Shown here piece by piece: positions 46,841 through 57,400 of a DNA stretch of 64,000 nt. The translations under genes were made by a program, and so were the position numbers. The notes under the pieces are model-generated. The model was not told the origin of the DNA, did not search any database, and was given only the letters and a program-made list of their open reading frames with translations. The DNA is taken from contig NC_045127.1 in the NCBI RefSeq assembly GCF_007655135.1, positions 9,371,001 through 9,435,000 of the forward strand, in the 5' to 3' direction. The DNA comes from Punica granatum. Lineage: Eukaryota; Streptophyta; Magnoliopsida; Myrtales; Lythraceae. Every line of letters begins with the position of its first letter. Positions within the stretch are counted from its first letter, which is position 1.

Positions 46841-47396
46841 TTGAATATTGCATGAACTCTTGACAAGCTGAGGATGATCCAATCCAAAGACCAGACACCG
46901 GAGAGAGTAGAATCGAAGAGGAAATGCTTGAGAAAGAATTGGATGAACTATATTACTCAGGAAATATCTTACATGGAGACAAAAATCAAGAGAATTATGG
47001 CTTAGAGATGGTGATAGAAATACCAAATTCTTCCACCTTTCTACAATCATAATACGTCCAGATAGATGCTATCAAGATTGGAAGAGATGAATGGATCCAA
47101 AATCCAGACCATGTTGGAAGCTACTTCTTGCAAAACTTTCGAGACTTATTCACCTTTACAAATCCAACATTCCCCCTCTGACCTCGAAGGCCTCTTTTCA
47201 CCGCTCATATCAAAAGAGGGATACAATAAATTAATTGACATCTGCTAAAGATATCTCTACGGCCCTGAAACCCAACGGACTACCCGCGCACTTCTACAAG
47301 TTCTAGGGCCATACTATCTTCCTCTTCTCATCGCGGCAGTCTAGAGCTCCTTTCGATCGGGCTTTGTCCTAAAAGAATGGAACAACACTTTCATCA

Positions 47397-47545
47397 TATT
47401 AAATTTACATTGAGTTTATACGGGTCTGGGCCTATTTCCACTTAAAAGTTCAAGCTGATAAGTGGTGATACCCAAGTCATATATTAACCCATGAATTTCC
47501 CTTTTCTTTTTCAATGTGAGATTTATCTTATTTTACTCCTCAACA
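47397..47545 (-). mobile_element. Solo short LTR (TRIM-type) inside the LINE
   Basis: On the minus strand it begins TGTTGAGGAGTAAAATAAGA and continues with phrases such as GGGTTAATATATGACTTGGG, typical of a plant TRIM LTR. It is flanked on both sides by CATCA (47392-47396 and 47546-47550), a perfect 5-bp target duplication. Removing it rejoins the LINE frame ...THFHHTLIPKT-like. A single LTR implies LTR-LTR recombination. Confidence 0.82.
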
Positions 47546-47549
47546 CATC

Positions 47550-48217
47550 ACTCTCATCCCCAAGACTTGAAATGACCCCACCTTCAAAGACTATAGACCA
47601 ATCAGTTTCTACAATGTTAGCTATAAGGTTATCTAAAAAATTATTGCAGAGCGCCTCAAGCCTTACCTTAAAAGAATGGTCTCTCCAAATCAAATAATGT
47701 TTATTGAAGAAGATGGATAAACAAGAACAACCTGCTTGCTTAGGAAATTCTACCCTCAATGAAAAACACCAAAGCTTGTCGAGGATGGCTAGGAATGAAG
47801 ATTGAATTTATGAAATTTCGTCTTTGACAGATTGGAGTAGCCATTCATCATCACTGTCCTCAACAACCTCAGTTTCCACCCGACTTTTATCTCTTGGATT
47901 AAACAGTGCATTTCTACCACCTCCTTATCCATCTTGATAAACGACTCACCCCACGATCACTTTAAACCGGGAAGAGGTTTGGTCAAGGAGATCCCACTTC
48001 CCCTACCTCTTCATCCTAGTTATGAAAGCTCTATCGAGGCTCCTTCGTAGAGCTAAACCCAATAAGGAAATAAAGGGAATTCAAATCAACTGGCAAGGTC
48101 CTTCATTTACCTATCTCATGTGCGCCAATGATCTCCTCATTTTCTCTCGAACCACTAACTCAGAAATCAACAATATTAAGCACATTCTCGATAAATTCTG
48201 CTCATGGTCGGGACAAG
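47550..48217 (+). pseudogene. LINE reverse transcriptase fragments
   Basis: TLIPKT, then NDPTFKDYRPISFYN-like and KIIAERLKPYL match the RT palm start of plant L1 elements. GPSFTYLMCANDLLIFSRTT is the catalytic region, where the usual F/YADD box reads CAND; the first catalytic Asp is lost. Stops and frameshifts occur throughout. Confidence 0.8.
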
Positions 48218-48650
48218 AAGCGATTTTAGAGAGCATAGCCTTGTTGGAATCAGTTGCGTAACGGAAACCCATTCCACCCGAGGCTTTTGGTTAGCATAAA
48301 CTTTCCCAGCTTTTAGGGGTAAAATAACTATCATGTTCCTTCTTGTTGGGCCACCAGAAAAGCTTTTTTGTTTGATCTATGTCGCTAAGAATAGATTTAG
48401 GAAGGCGAAAAATGGACATGGTGTAGAGATGAGTGTTGTTGATGACCGATTTGATGGGAGTAGCTCTTCCTATCCATGATAGAATTGTTGTTTTCCAAGA
48501 GGCCAACCTATTATTGATTATGTTCAAGATGAACTGAAAAGATTCTTTCTTTTTTTTGCTGAGGAAGAGAGGGTTTCCCAACTAATGCGAGTTCATTTAG
48601 AGCTTTTTCATTCCCAGGCTTTGCTTGACTTGTTGGCATCTTGGAGCTTG
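48218..48650 (-). pseudogene. Inverted LINE segment
   Basis: On the minus strand FQFILNIINNRLASWKTTIL, then RATPIKSVINNTHLYTMSIF, FWWPNKKEHD and PKASGGMGFRYATDSNKAML form the conserved part of L1 ORF2 just after the RT. The surrounding LINE lies on the plus strand. Plus-strand similarity stops at SWSGQ (about 48217) and resumes after about 48650. Internal inversion is the simplest explanation. Confidence 0.75.
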
Positions 48651-48826
48651 TAGGTTCTTTGAAAAGAAAATCCCTGATTTGTCTTGATTTATTGGGCTCT
48701 CACTTCCAACAAAAATAGATTGGCCTTGACGACCATGAAAGAGAAATATGGGAACTTTCTCAATCCCTACAGCAGATCAGCCGCGACCTACTCATATGCT
48801 TAGAAAGGACTACAATGGTGTCACAT

Positions 48827-49321
48827 AAGGGTGTGCACGGGTACCGGGTATATCCGGAATCAGTTGGAACTACTCATTAGGGTAGGGTCCGGGTAGCTCG
48901 TATCAAAAATAGGATAGGGTCCGGGTATTAAAATCAGGAACCGGTGAAAATCGATTTCGGTTCCGATTCCTACCTACATGGTACCCAGAACCGGAACCGG
49001 TATCTGGAACCGACTGATATTTATTAATTAAAAAAAAGAGAGTAAAGTTACATATGACTCGAATCTGAAAGATTTCAGTCATACGTAACTGTGAATTTGG
49101 GGTCTCTTTGGGAGGGACTGAAGCTGCATAGTGAAGAGGACCTGGTTCAGGGATTTGGGGCTCTTCACCCATAAGTCTGACTAGTTAGTTGTCCTCCTCT
49201 TGTTGGGGCTGGGGCTGCGGCTAGGGTTAGAGCTCGTCTTCTACAGTCTAAACGACATGTTTCACCAGAGGGGGTGCGTTCTTTGTCACCGGAGCAGGTT
49301 TCTTCTTCGCATCCCAACTCC

Positions 49322-49368
<47 letters not shown>

Positions 49369-49968
49369 ACCGTTTCCGCTCGGTTCTCTTCTCTTTCTAC
49401 TGTGTCAGATCTTTCTCTCAGAGCTCAATTGTGGATGGGTTTTCAGCTATAATCGAACATTGCAAAATAAATTATAACTCAAATTAAAAAAAAATTAATT
49501 GGACATTTGGAGAAAGAAGAGGGCTTTATACCAAATCAGAAACATATTGGAAACTCCTTGTTTGCTTTCCGTCCCCGTAGACAGTCAACGGCTCCTTCCT
49601 TAAAGCCTACGACATATAGATTAAAACATAACAATCAGATCACAAATTCATTAAACATTTGTCACTTGCTTTCCTTGTTTGCTCCTTTGATGGTGGCATT
49701 TAACTCTAATGTTCATGTCTTGGACTCTTGAATTGGGAAATGTTAGCATAAATAGAGCCAATACTAGGTACTCTAGGTACTGGGGAAAAAAAATTTACAG
49801 GTTCCACCGGGTACTCGGAACCTGTATGGAACCTGTAGTATAATATAGGTTCCGGTTCCAAGATTCAACATGGTAGAGTGCGGTTCTAAATTCTTGGAAC
49901 ATGTCCCTTACAGGATGGGTCCGAGTATCGTGAAAAAATACAGGGTACCCGGAACCGATTACTCCTAA
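48827..49968. mobile_element. hAT-like non-autonomous element inside the LINE
   Basis: Starts AAGGGTGTGCACGGGTACCG, and its right end CGGAACCGATTACTCCTAA is an imperfect inverted counterpart. It is flanked by TGTCACAT (48819-48826) and TGTCAGAT (49969-49976), an 8-bp duplication with one mismatch, as made by hAT transposases. Subterminal GGTACC/GGAACCGG motifs repeat near both ends. A CT/TA microsatellite lies at about 49321-49360. No transposase seen. Confidence 0.75.
49321..49360. repeat. (CT)n(TA)n microsatellite
   Basis: A CT run followed directly by a TA run, inside the hAT-like element. Confidence 0.88.
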
Positions 49969-50299
49969 TGTCAGATACCTTCCTGGTAGGTACTTGCCTT
50001 GCCATTGGAAATGGAGCCACCATTTTCACATGAAATGACCCTTGGATCCCAAGTATGCCTAACTTCAAACCTATTTTAGCATTTGCTATTCAAATGGATC
50101 ACGACACCAAGGTACGCGACTTAATGCTTTTCCATCTGAGAAGATGGAGTGTCCCATTTGTAATTAACATTTTTGATAGAGAATGTGCGTCGCAACCTTA
50201 ATATCCATCTTGCTGTTGATTCTGTGATTTAGACACCCACTACCTTGGGATTACAAACTATTAAATCTTACTATTTGCTAGATCAAAAGCATAGGTTCA

Positions 50300-50515
50300 A
50301 CACACATTCTTCTATTGATTGGAAGTGTCTATGGAGCTTGAAAGTGCATGAATGACTGAAAATCCATCTATGGAGATTTATGACTGAATGCATCCCTTGG
50401 TTTTCCCAAAGAGAAAATACATGCCCACTTTGTCAAACCGGTTCCGATAATTTTGCATACCTCTATGGTGAATGCATATTTTATTGTGTCATATGGAGGG
50501 AATCACCATGGCATT
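50300..50515 (+). pseudogene. LINE zinc-binding (zf-RVT-like) region
   Basis: SIDWKCLWSLKVHE, then LWRFMTECIPWFSQRENTCP and LCQTGSDNFAYLYGECIF follow the zf-RVT pattern (W...L.. ...CPLC......HL...C) of plant L1 ORF2. A stop splits it. Confidence 0.75.
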
Positions 50516-50954
50516 TCATTTATGATAATTTCCATTTCTGTTGCCCTGTTGATATTGTAACTTTCATTATTTGGCCCCTACGCTTCTATTGTGTAATCGT
50601 ATTGATCCTATATCTTTCACATGTTATGGAATCATTGTTCTTAATACTTAGTGGAATCTGAGGAACAAATGTCTATTTGTAGTGCTAAAGCTGACATTGC
50701 TTTTGTGCTACAACGGATTTGAAGATCATACGATGAGCACTCAAGAGGAAAGGCCCATCGCAATCCCCTTCGTCCCGACTACCCCAAATATTTTCACCCA
50801 GCTCCTAGCACCAGCACAAACAACCGTGATGCTCCACCAGATTTCACAAGCTACTCCCTTGCTGATTCCATCATGCTTGCAAATGGGGATGCTCTCCAAC
50901 CTCCCAACCATACTGACCAGGGCCTAATGAATGTTACACCCTCTATTTTATAAC

Positions 50955-51390
50955 CCCCCTTACTAGGATGGTGGAAGATACACACTGATACAAGATGGAG
51001 AGGCTTTAATGCTATTGTTGCTGGGTAGCCCAATCCTATAATGGAGAAATTCTTCAATCATGGTACACCTCAATCTTGCCAGCAACCCCACTCCAAGCAG
51101 AAGTACAAGCGATCCTTCTTGCTATCGCACTGGCCCTCAACTCCAACTGTTCGAAAATTTGGCTAGTTAGTGATGCTTTAGTAGGAGTTAATGCTTTGCG
51201 TAATTCGGGAAACGTTCCTTGGAAAATTAGAAATATCATCCTAGACATTTTGAAACTTCTCTCTTACTTCTTGGAGTGGCAATGTACTTGGATCTCCCGC
51301 ACTTTAAATCCTCAAGCCCATGATCTATGCCAATTTGGCAATAGATCAAATTTTGTTTCCCTCTATGTATTTGAGAGTTATCCTCTGTAG
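50955..51390 (+). pseudogene. LINE RNase H domain
   Basis: WWKIHTDTRWRGF (with the first catalytic Asp), then QAEVQAILLAIALALNSNCS, KIWLVSDALVGVNALRNSGN and WISRTLNPQAHDLCQFGNRS follow the RVT_3/RNase H order. The segment before LQAEVQ has a frame break. The C-terminal part (about 100 codons) is still open. Confidence 0.82.
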
Positions 51391-51659
51391 CATTGCCTTT
51401 TACTAATAAAGTTATGATGTTTACCTAGCAAAATTTTTTTAAAAATAATAAAAACATAAAAGAGTTACCATCCATGAACTAAAGTATCTGATATAAAGCC
51501 TCTCGTTCAATTCCTAACTTTGCCTCCTCTGTTATCTTCTTTCTTTCTTTTTTTTTTTTGAACTCTTTATCAGTTTCTTTTACTCATAATTTGAATTTAC
51601 ATTTTCTCGAAACATATTGCTACAAAATAAGATGATATCAATGAAAAGTTTACATTGGG

Positions 51660-52800
51660 TTAGTTACTCAAGGGTTACAAAAAATTTTAAAAGTGTAACA
51701 CTTTGATACAAAAAGAATTTTTAGTAACAATTTGGTACAAGAACGTTCAAATTTGTTGCAATCAGCTACACTCCATCATTTGTCCACTATTGTCGTTACA
51801 ATTTGTTTTACTGACATGTCAAAAACACTTCTGACATAGCACAATTTTAAAATACAGTAACAATTTATTAAATTTTAATTTAAACAATGTAAATCTAAAT
51901 CAAATAAAAATCAAATTAAATTAAAAAAAATCTCTCCTTTCTCTTATCAGCCTCTCTCTCCCCTCTCCTAGTCTCCCCTTCTCTTCTCATGCTCTCTCCA
52001 GCGGATCATTAGAAGCTCGTTCTTTTTCTGGCAAGTTGTTGGTCATCAGACGTCGAAGTCCTCTAGCTTTTTCTCCCTCCTTCACTCTTTTTTTTTTTCC
52101 CAAGCGAATCGAGGATGGGGCGCCCCAACACCCGACCTAAGTAGCTGTCGGGATCTGAGCCCAGGCGACTTAGGGTGGGGGTGGGGTCGCTGAATGTGCG
52201 GTTATTGGGGCCGTTCAAACCATCAGAACTTGAGAGCTGAGGTCTCTCTGCTATGATAAATCAACAATGTGAGCAGAGGGGAAAGAGATAGATCAGAGGA
52301 GAGAGATATCTGGGGTGGGGGCGAGGTGGCCCCACCATTGATTCAGTCCACGTGTATATATCTATATAAAGAAGACAACAAAACGAGGAGGTAGAGGAAA
52401 GAGAAAGGGCTCCAGTTGGAACGAGCTTTCAGCAACCAGCGGGAAGCTCTACGGTTGACGAGTAGACTACCATGGGAGAAATAGGATCTGGACTGAGAGG
52501 GGAAAGAGATGATAGGGAAGAAGAGAGGTGAGAGATAATCTTTTTTATTTTATTTTATTTTATATATTATATTTATATTAATGAAACAATGAATTTTTTA
52601 AAGTATGTTTAGTGCCACGTCCGATGCAATAGGACGTGTTATCTGTTGCGTCAGCAAGTAGTAACGGCGTTAGATGATCATATGACATAGTACAGTCAAT
52701 TGTAACAAATTGAAAGATTTTGTATTAAATCGTTACCAAAAATTCTTTTTGTACTAAAGTGTTACACCTTTAAAATTTTTTTGTATCCCTTAGTAATTAA
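51660..52800. mobile_element. Foldback element, about 1.1 kb, second family
   Basis: The left end TTAGTTACTCAAGGGTTACA and the reverse complement of the right end (TTAATTACTAAGGGATACAA) match. Inverted similarity continues inward for several hundred bases (AACACTTTGATACAAAAAGA with the right arm's TCTTTTTGTACTAAAGTGTT). Inner CT-rich (51940-52000) and GA-rich (52480-52540) blocks also pair. No coding region. A clear target duplication was not found. Confidence 0.8.
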
Positions 52801-52855
52801 TCCTAAACTTTCAATATGCTATCTATTAAACAATAAAAGCTAAATAAATTTTAAT

Positions 52856-52995
52856 GAAATCGGTGGAGGGGGCTCCCTCCCTGACGATCCATCCCCAAAG
52901 TGAGGTTGCCGAAGGTCAGCGATGCCTTTAGTGACCTCGCTTGGGGGGTGGGTCGTTGGTGGGAAAGCCTCACCACCATTTTCCTCCTTCGCATC
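52856..52995. repeat. Isolated GC-rich core fragment
   Basis: Phrases such as AGTGAGGTTGCCGAAGGTCA, GTGACCTCGCTTGGGG and CCTCACCACCATTTTCCTCC resemble the cores of the foldback elements at 10764, 13850 and 25900. Complete inverted arms are not evident here. Confidence 0.45.
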
Positions 52996-52999
52996 CCTT

Positions 53000-54300
53000 T
53001 ATTTTTATTTTTTTAAATTTCTAGACTTTTAATTGTTTATTTTTTTTAAAGAGGTGCCACATCAGTATATCGCACAACATGCAAAATAAACTATCAGTTC
53101 GACAAAGATAAGGGTGTTGAGTGTCCTATTTTGAAAGGAGAAAGTAATAGGCAACGGGCTAGTAGGCAAAGCGAGTCCAGACATTGAGGTAACCGTCTTA
53201 ACCCAACCCATTGCTATTGTTGTTGACAAATGCTGGTCTTCTGTAGCCACATGTCAAGCAACTATGCATGCTAGAAAGAAATACTATTTCTTAAAGTAAA
53301 ATGTACTCACCTCCCTCGAAATTTAGAAAAATGACACTTAATCCTATTTGTTGAGAAAATATACACTTAACCCCATCTGATAGAACCCCAACTTGTGTTC
53401 ATGATGAAGCATTAGTTTTAGCCATTATATCTTACCGAATATTGATCTCATCTGTCCATTATTTACGCATTTTACACTAGTATTTCTAATTCTTTATATT
53501 TTCATTTCATAATTTTTGCTATAATACTATATTACTGTTCTCAAATCTTTCCACCACGTGTATCAATCATATTTAGCCCTAAAAATCGATCTTTAAAGAA
53601 AACTGATCTAATATAAGTCAGATAAGCTAATGACACATCATCCGCATGCAAATTGGGTTTTAATTTATATATACGTTAGCGGCATGCCATCGACGCGTAA
53701 GTGACCCGCCAACTTTATAGTATTTTATATGTGACCCGATGAATTTGTGAAGTCATTGAAAGATTTATGGGTCAAAATGTTGTTTTTAATATTAAAAAGA
53801 TTAGAAAAAAACTATCGTTCCACCATATAATATAATTTAATGTTTCATTATAGAATTTACCTTTGATTTATTTGATCAAATTATTATTTTATTTTATAAA
53901 AATACCAATTCATGTCATAACTTTTGGATTTCTTCTTTTTTAGGACTATACATTTATTTTTGAATTAATGACCTAGAAAATCGCAAACACTACCACTTTT
54001 TTACACTTAGCACGAACTTTAATTGTTGCCAAAAAATCACGAACTTTGATTCACTTTTCACATTTGTCGTCCGCGACATTTTCCATCCATTTTTACTGAC
54101 GTGACCCGATATACTTCGATGGAAGACCAGCCAATTAGCATGGTTTAGTCCGGTCCAACGTAAAAATTGGCCCAATTGGAAACCGTACGGACCGGTACGT
54201 TCAGCAGTCTCCGGCGGATTAATCCGTCGAGAAGGGGGCGAGAAGGAGTCCACCGGCGACTGTCAGACCCTCTCTGAAGCCCTATATACTCTCCCTCGCT
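53000..54300. other. Intergenic; no gene seen
   Basis: AT-rich, with short spurious frames. The last few hundred bases are the promoter side of GPN2. Confidence 0.35.
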
Positions 54301-54481
54301 CTCCGTCTGCCACGCTGTCTCTGCCGGTGGATGGGGCACAGTGCGATAAAGATTGGAGCTTAATCTCGTCGAGCTGTGATTTCTATAGGCTGGTAACTGC
54401 TCGGGACCGGCAGTTTTAATTGGAACCCGAACTCAAGAAGGGGAAGCTCTTGTCTCTGCACGCGGAAGAAGAGGAGGAGGG

Positions 54482-57400
54482 ATGGTGTTCGGGCAGGTGG
54501 TGATTGGTCCACCGGGGTCCGGCAAGACCACCTACTGTAATGGCATGTCCCAATTCCTCCAGCTCATTGGAAGGTCCATCTCTCTTCTCCCGCTAGCTTA
54601 GGTTTATCTGTTGATCTTCAATATCTGCTTGAAACAGGCTTTGTCATTGAGTTTTTGAATTTACGTGGTGGAGAGTGATCGTTGACAGAGGCTTGTTGGG
54701 CGATCATGATTCAGCCAAGACCTTATATGTCACTGATACTGACGAATGGAGAGGGAAGAATGAATTTTTCATGGAAAATGGTCCTTTTAATGAGAGCAAT
54801 AGTTGAAGGGATTTAATCTCTGTTTTATTTGGAAGCATATGTGAAATTGTTAGGATAGTCCAGAAATGTTTGGTGCTGATGAAGGGCAGGGTAGCAACTG
54901 TCAAGGAATGTTTTTGCGGTAAATGGTTGATCTTGATAATGACAGTACGCAGTAGACTGGCCTTTTTCCGAATCTCTGTTTGCTTTTTGAGTTTTCGCGT
55001 AATGCATAATGTGCATTGTGCCCCCTTCTAGCTATAACTTTCAATTGTTCATGACATATTTGGTTACCTTGCAATGGTGACAAGTGCAATGAATAAAGGA
55101 GACATTTTGATTGATTATGATTTGATAAACTCGTTCCATTCGATTTAGTCTTCAGGATAGCCATGCTCATTTAATTTGTTCAATATTGTTGATATGATTT
55201 TGCTTTCTGTTGATGCGAAAAGTTGCTGTTGTCAACTTGGATCCTGCCAATGATATATTGCCGTATCCTTGTCATGTTAATTTGGAGTAATGAGTCCCTA
55301 ATCTGTTCAAGTAAAAAAGTGTAATCTATGTTGAGTTTCCTTAATAAATATAGTTATGAGTGTGCTGTGAACATAGAGGAACTGATTAAGTTGAGTGATG
55401 TTATGTCCGAGCACTCTCTTGGTCCTAATGGAGGTGAGCCTGCCCTTCTCTTGTATTTATCTTCAGAGAAATTTTCATTCAAGATGATGAGCTGAGGCAC
55501 TGAAAAAAGACAAATATTTCCTTGTTAATGCGATCAATGTCTGAACTGTTAGGGAGCTCTTACTAAGTCTTGTTAATTCCATTATGGTGCAAATTTGTTA
55601 ATATATTTGTTCCATCTGTAAAACCAGGCCTCGTATACTGCATGGATTATCTAGAAAAGAATATCGACTGGTTGGAATCTAAGCTGAAACCTCTTGTAAA
55701 AGGTTTGTACATGCTTGCCCCTAGATGACTGAATATGTGCATAACGGCACAAACATTTGTGGATGGATGCATTTCTTTAGATTGTTCCATTGAGTGAATA
55801 TTTACTAATTGGTGGGGTCTCATATGCCTTTATCTATCTCACGGCCATCTATTCATTGATGAGCTTCTCATGTATCAGTAAAATTTCTTGCTGGCAAACA
55901 CTGACATTAGAGTTTAAGGTTGCACTAAATAAATCTGTTAACACTGTGTTACTTGTCTCACTCACTTCCTCCTCATAACTCCCCTGAAGATCTGACTTTT
56001 GCTCTTTTTCACTTATTCATCACTCTAGTTACCTGACCCTTTAATTTACTTTGCAGATCACTATCTGCTTTTTGATTTTCCTGGCCAGGTGGAACTATTT
56101 TTTCTTCACGCTGGCCTTTTTCCGAATCTCTGTTTGCTTTTTGAGTTTTCGCGTAATGCATAATGTGCATTGTGCCCCCTTCTAGCTATAACTTTCAATT
56201 GTTCATGACATATTTGGTTACCTTGCAATGGTGACAAGTGCAATGAATAAAGGAGACATTTTGATTGATTATGATTTGATAAACTCGTTCCATTCGATAT
56301 TAGTCTTCAGGATATGCCAATGCTCATTTAATTTGTTCAATATTGTTGATATGATTTTGCTTTCTGTTGATGCAGAAAAGTTGCTGTTGTCAACTTGGAT
56401 CCTGCCAATGATATATTGCCGTATCCTTGTCAATGTTAATTTTGGAGTAATGAGTCCCTAATCCTGTTCAAGTAAAAAAGTGTAATCTATGTTGAGTTTC
56501 CTTAATAAATATAGTTATGAGTGTGCTGTGAACATAGAGGAACTGATTAAGTTGAGTGATGTTATGTCCGAGCACTCTCTTGGTCCTAATGGAGGTGAGC
56601 CTGCCCTTCTCTTGTATTTATCTTCAGAGAAATTTTCATTCAAGATGATGAGCTGAGGCACTGAAAAAAGACAAATATTTCCTTGTTAATGCGATCAATG
56701 TCTGAACTGTTAGGGAGCTCTTACTAAGTCTTGTTAATTCCATTATGGTGCAAATTTGTTAATATATTTGTTCCATCTGTAAAACCAGGCCTCGTATACT
56801 GCATGGATTATCTAGAAAAGAATATCGACTGGTTGGAATCTAAGCTGAAACCTCTTGTAAAAGGTTTGTACATGCTTGCCCCTAGATGACTTGAATATGT
56901 GCATAACGGCACAAACATTTGTGGATGGATGCATTTCTTTAGATTGTTCCATTGAGTGAATATTTACTAATTGGTGGGGTCTCATATGCCTTTATCTATC
57001 TCACGGCCATCTATTCATTGATGAGCTTCTCATGTATCAGTAAAATTTTCTTTTGCTGGCAAACACTGACATTAGAGTTTAAGGTTGCACTAAATAAATC
57101 TGTTAACACTGTGTTACTTGTCTCACTCACTTCCTCCTCATAACTCCCCTGAAGATCTGACTTTTGCTCTTTTTCACTTATTCATCACTCTAGTTACCTG
57201 ACCCTTTAATTTACTTTGCAGATCACTATCTGCTTTTTGATTTTCCTGGCCAGGTGGAACTATTTTTTCTTCACGCCAATGCCAAGAGAGTTATTGAGAA
57301 ACTAATAAAGAAGTTGAACCTCCGGGTATGACTATTATCTGTGCATTATTGCATGCCCGATTTTAATTTACACGTTTGCTATATTATATAGCTCTTAATA

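Larger units (their letters stand above)
46850..51420 (+). mobile_element. Decayed L1-type LINE with RNase H, hosting other insertions
   Basis: Pieces of ORF2 appear in order. A linker before reverse transcriptase (about 46890-47390) includes WLRDGDRNTKFFHLST, though in shifted frames. RT fragments follow at 47550-48217, a zinc-finger-RVT-like block at about 50300-50510, and RNase H at 50955-51390. An AATAAA-containing 3' end with A-rich tail follows at about 51400-51445. Many stops and frameshifts make it inactive. No ORF1 or clear 5' end was found. Nested within are a solo LTR, an inverted segment and a hAT-like element. Confidence 0.85.

Noticed and set aside
54957..56110. Copy 1 exons of GPN2 as a mutually exclusive alternative exon set
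   Set aside because: The exon 2 acceptor is broken, and the encoded residues are otherwise the same as copy 2, so there would be no alternative product to select.
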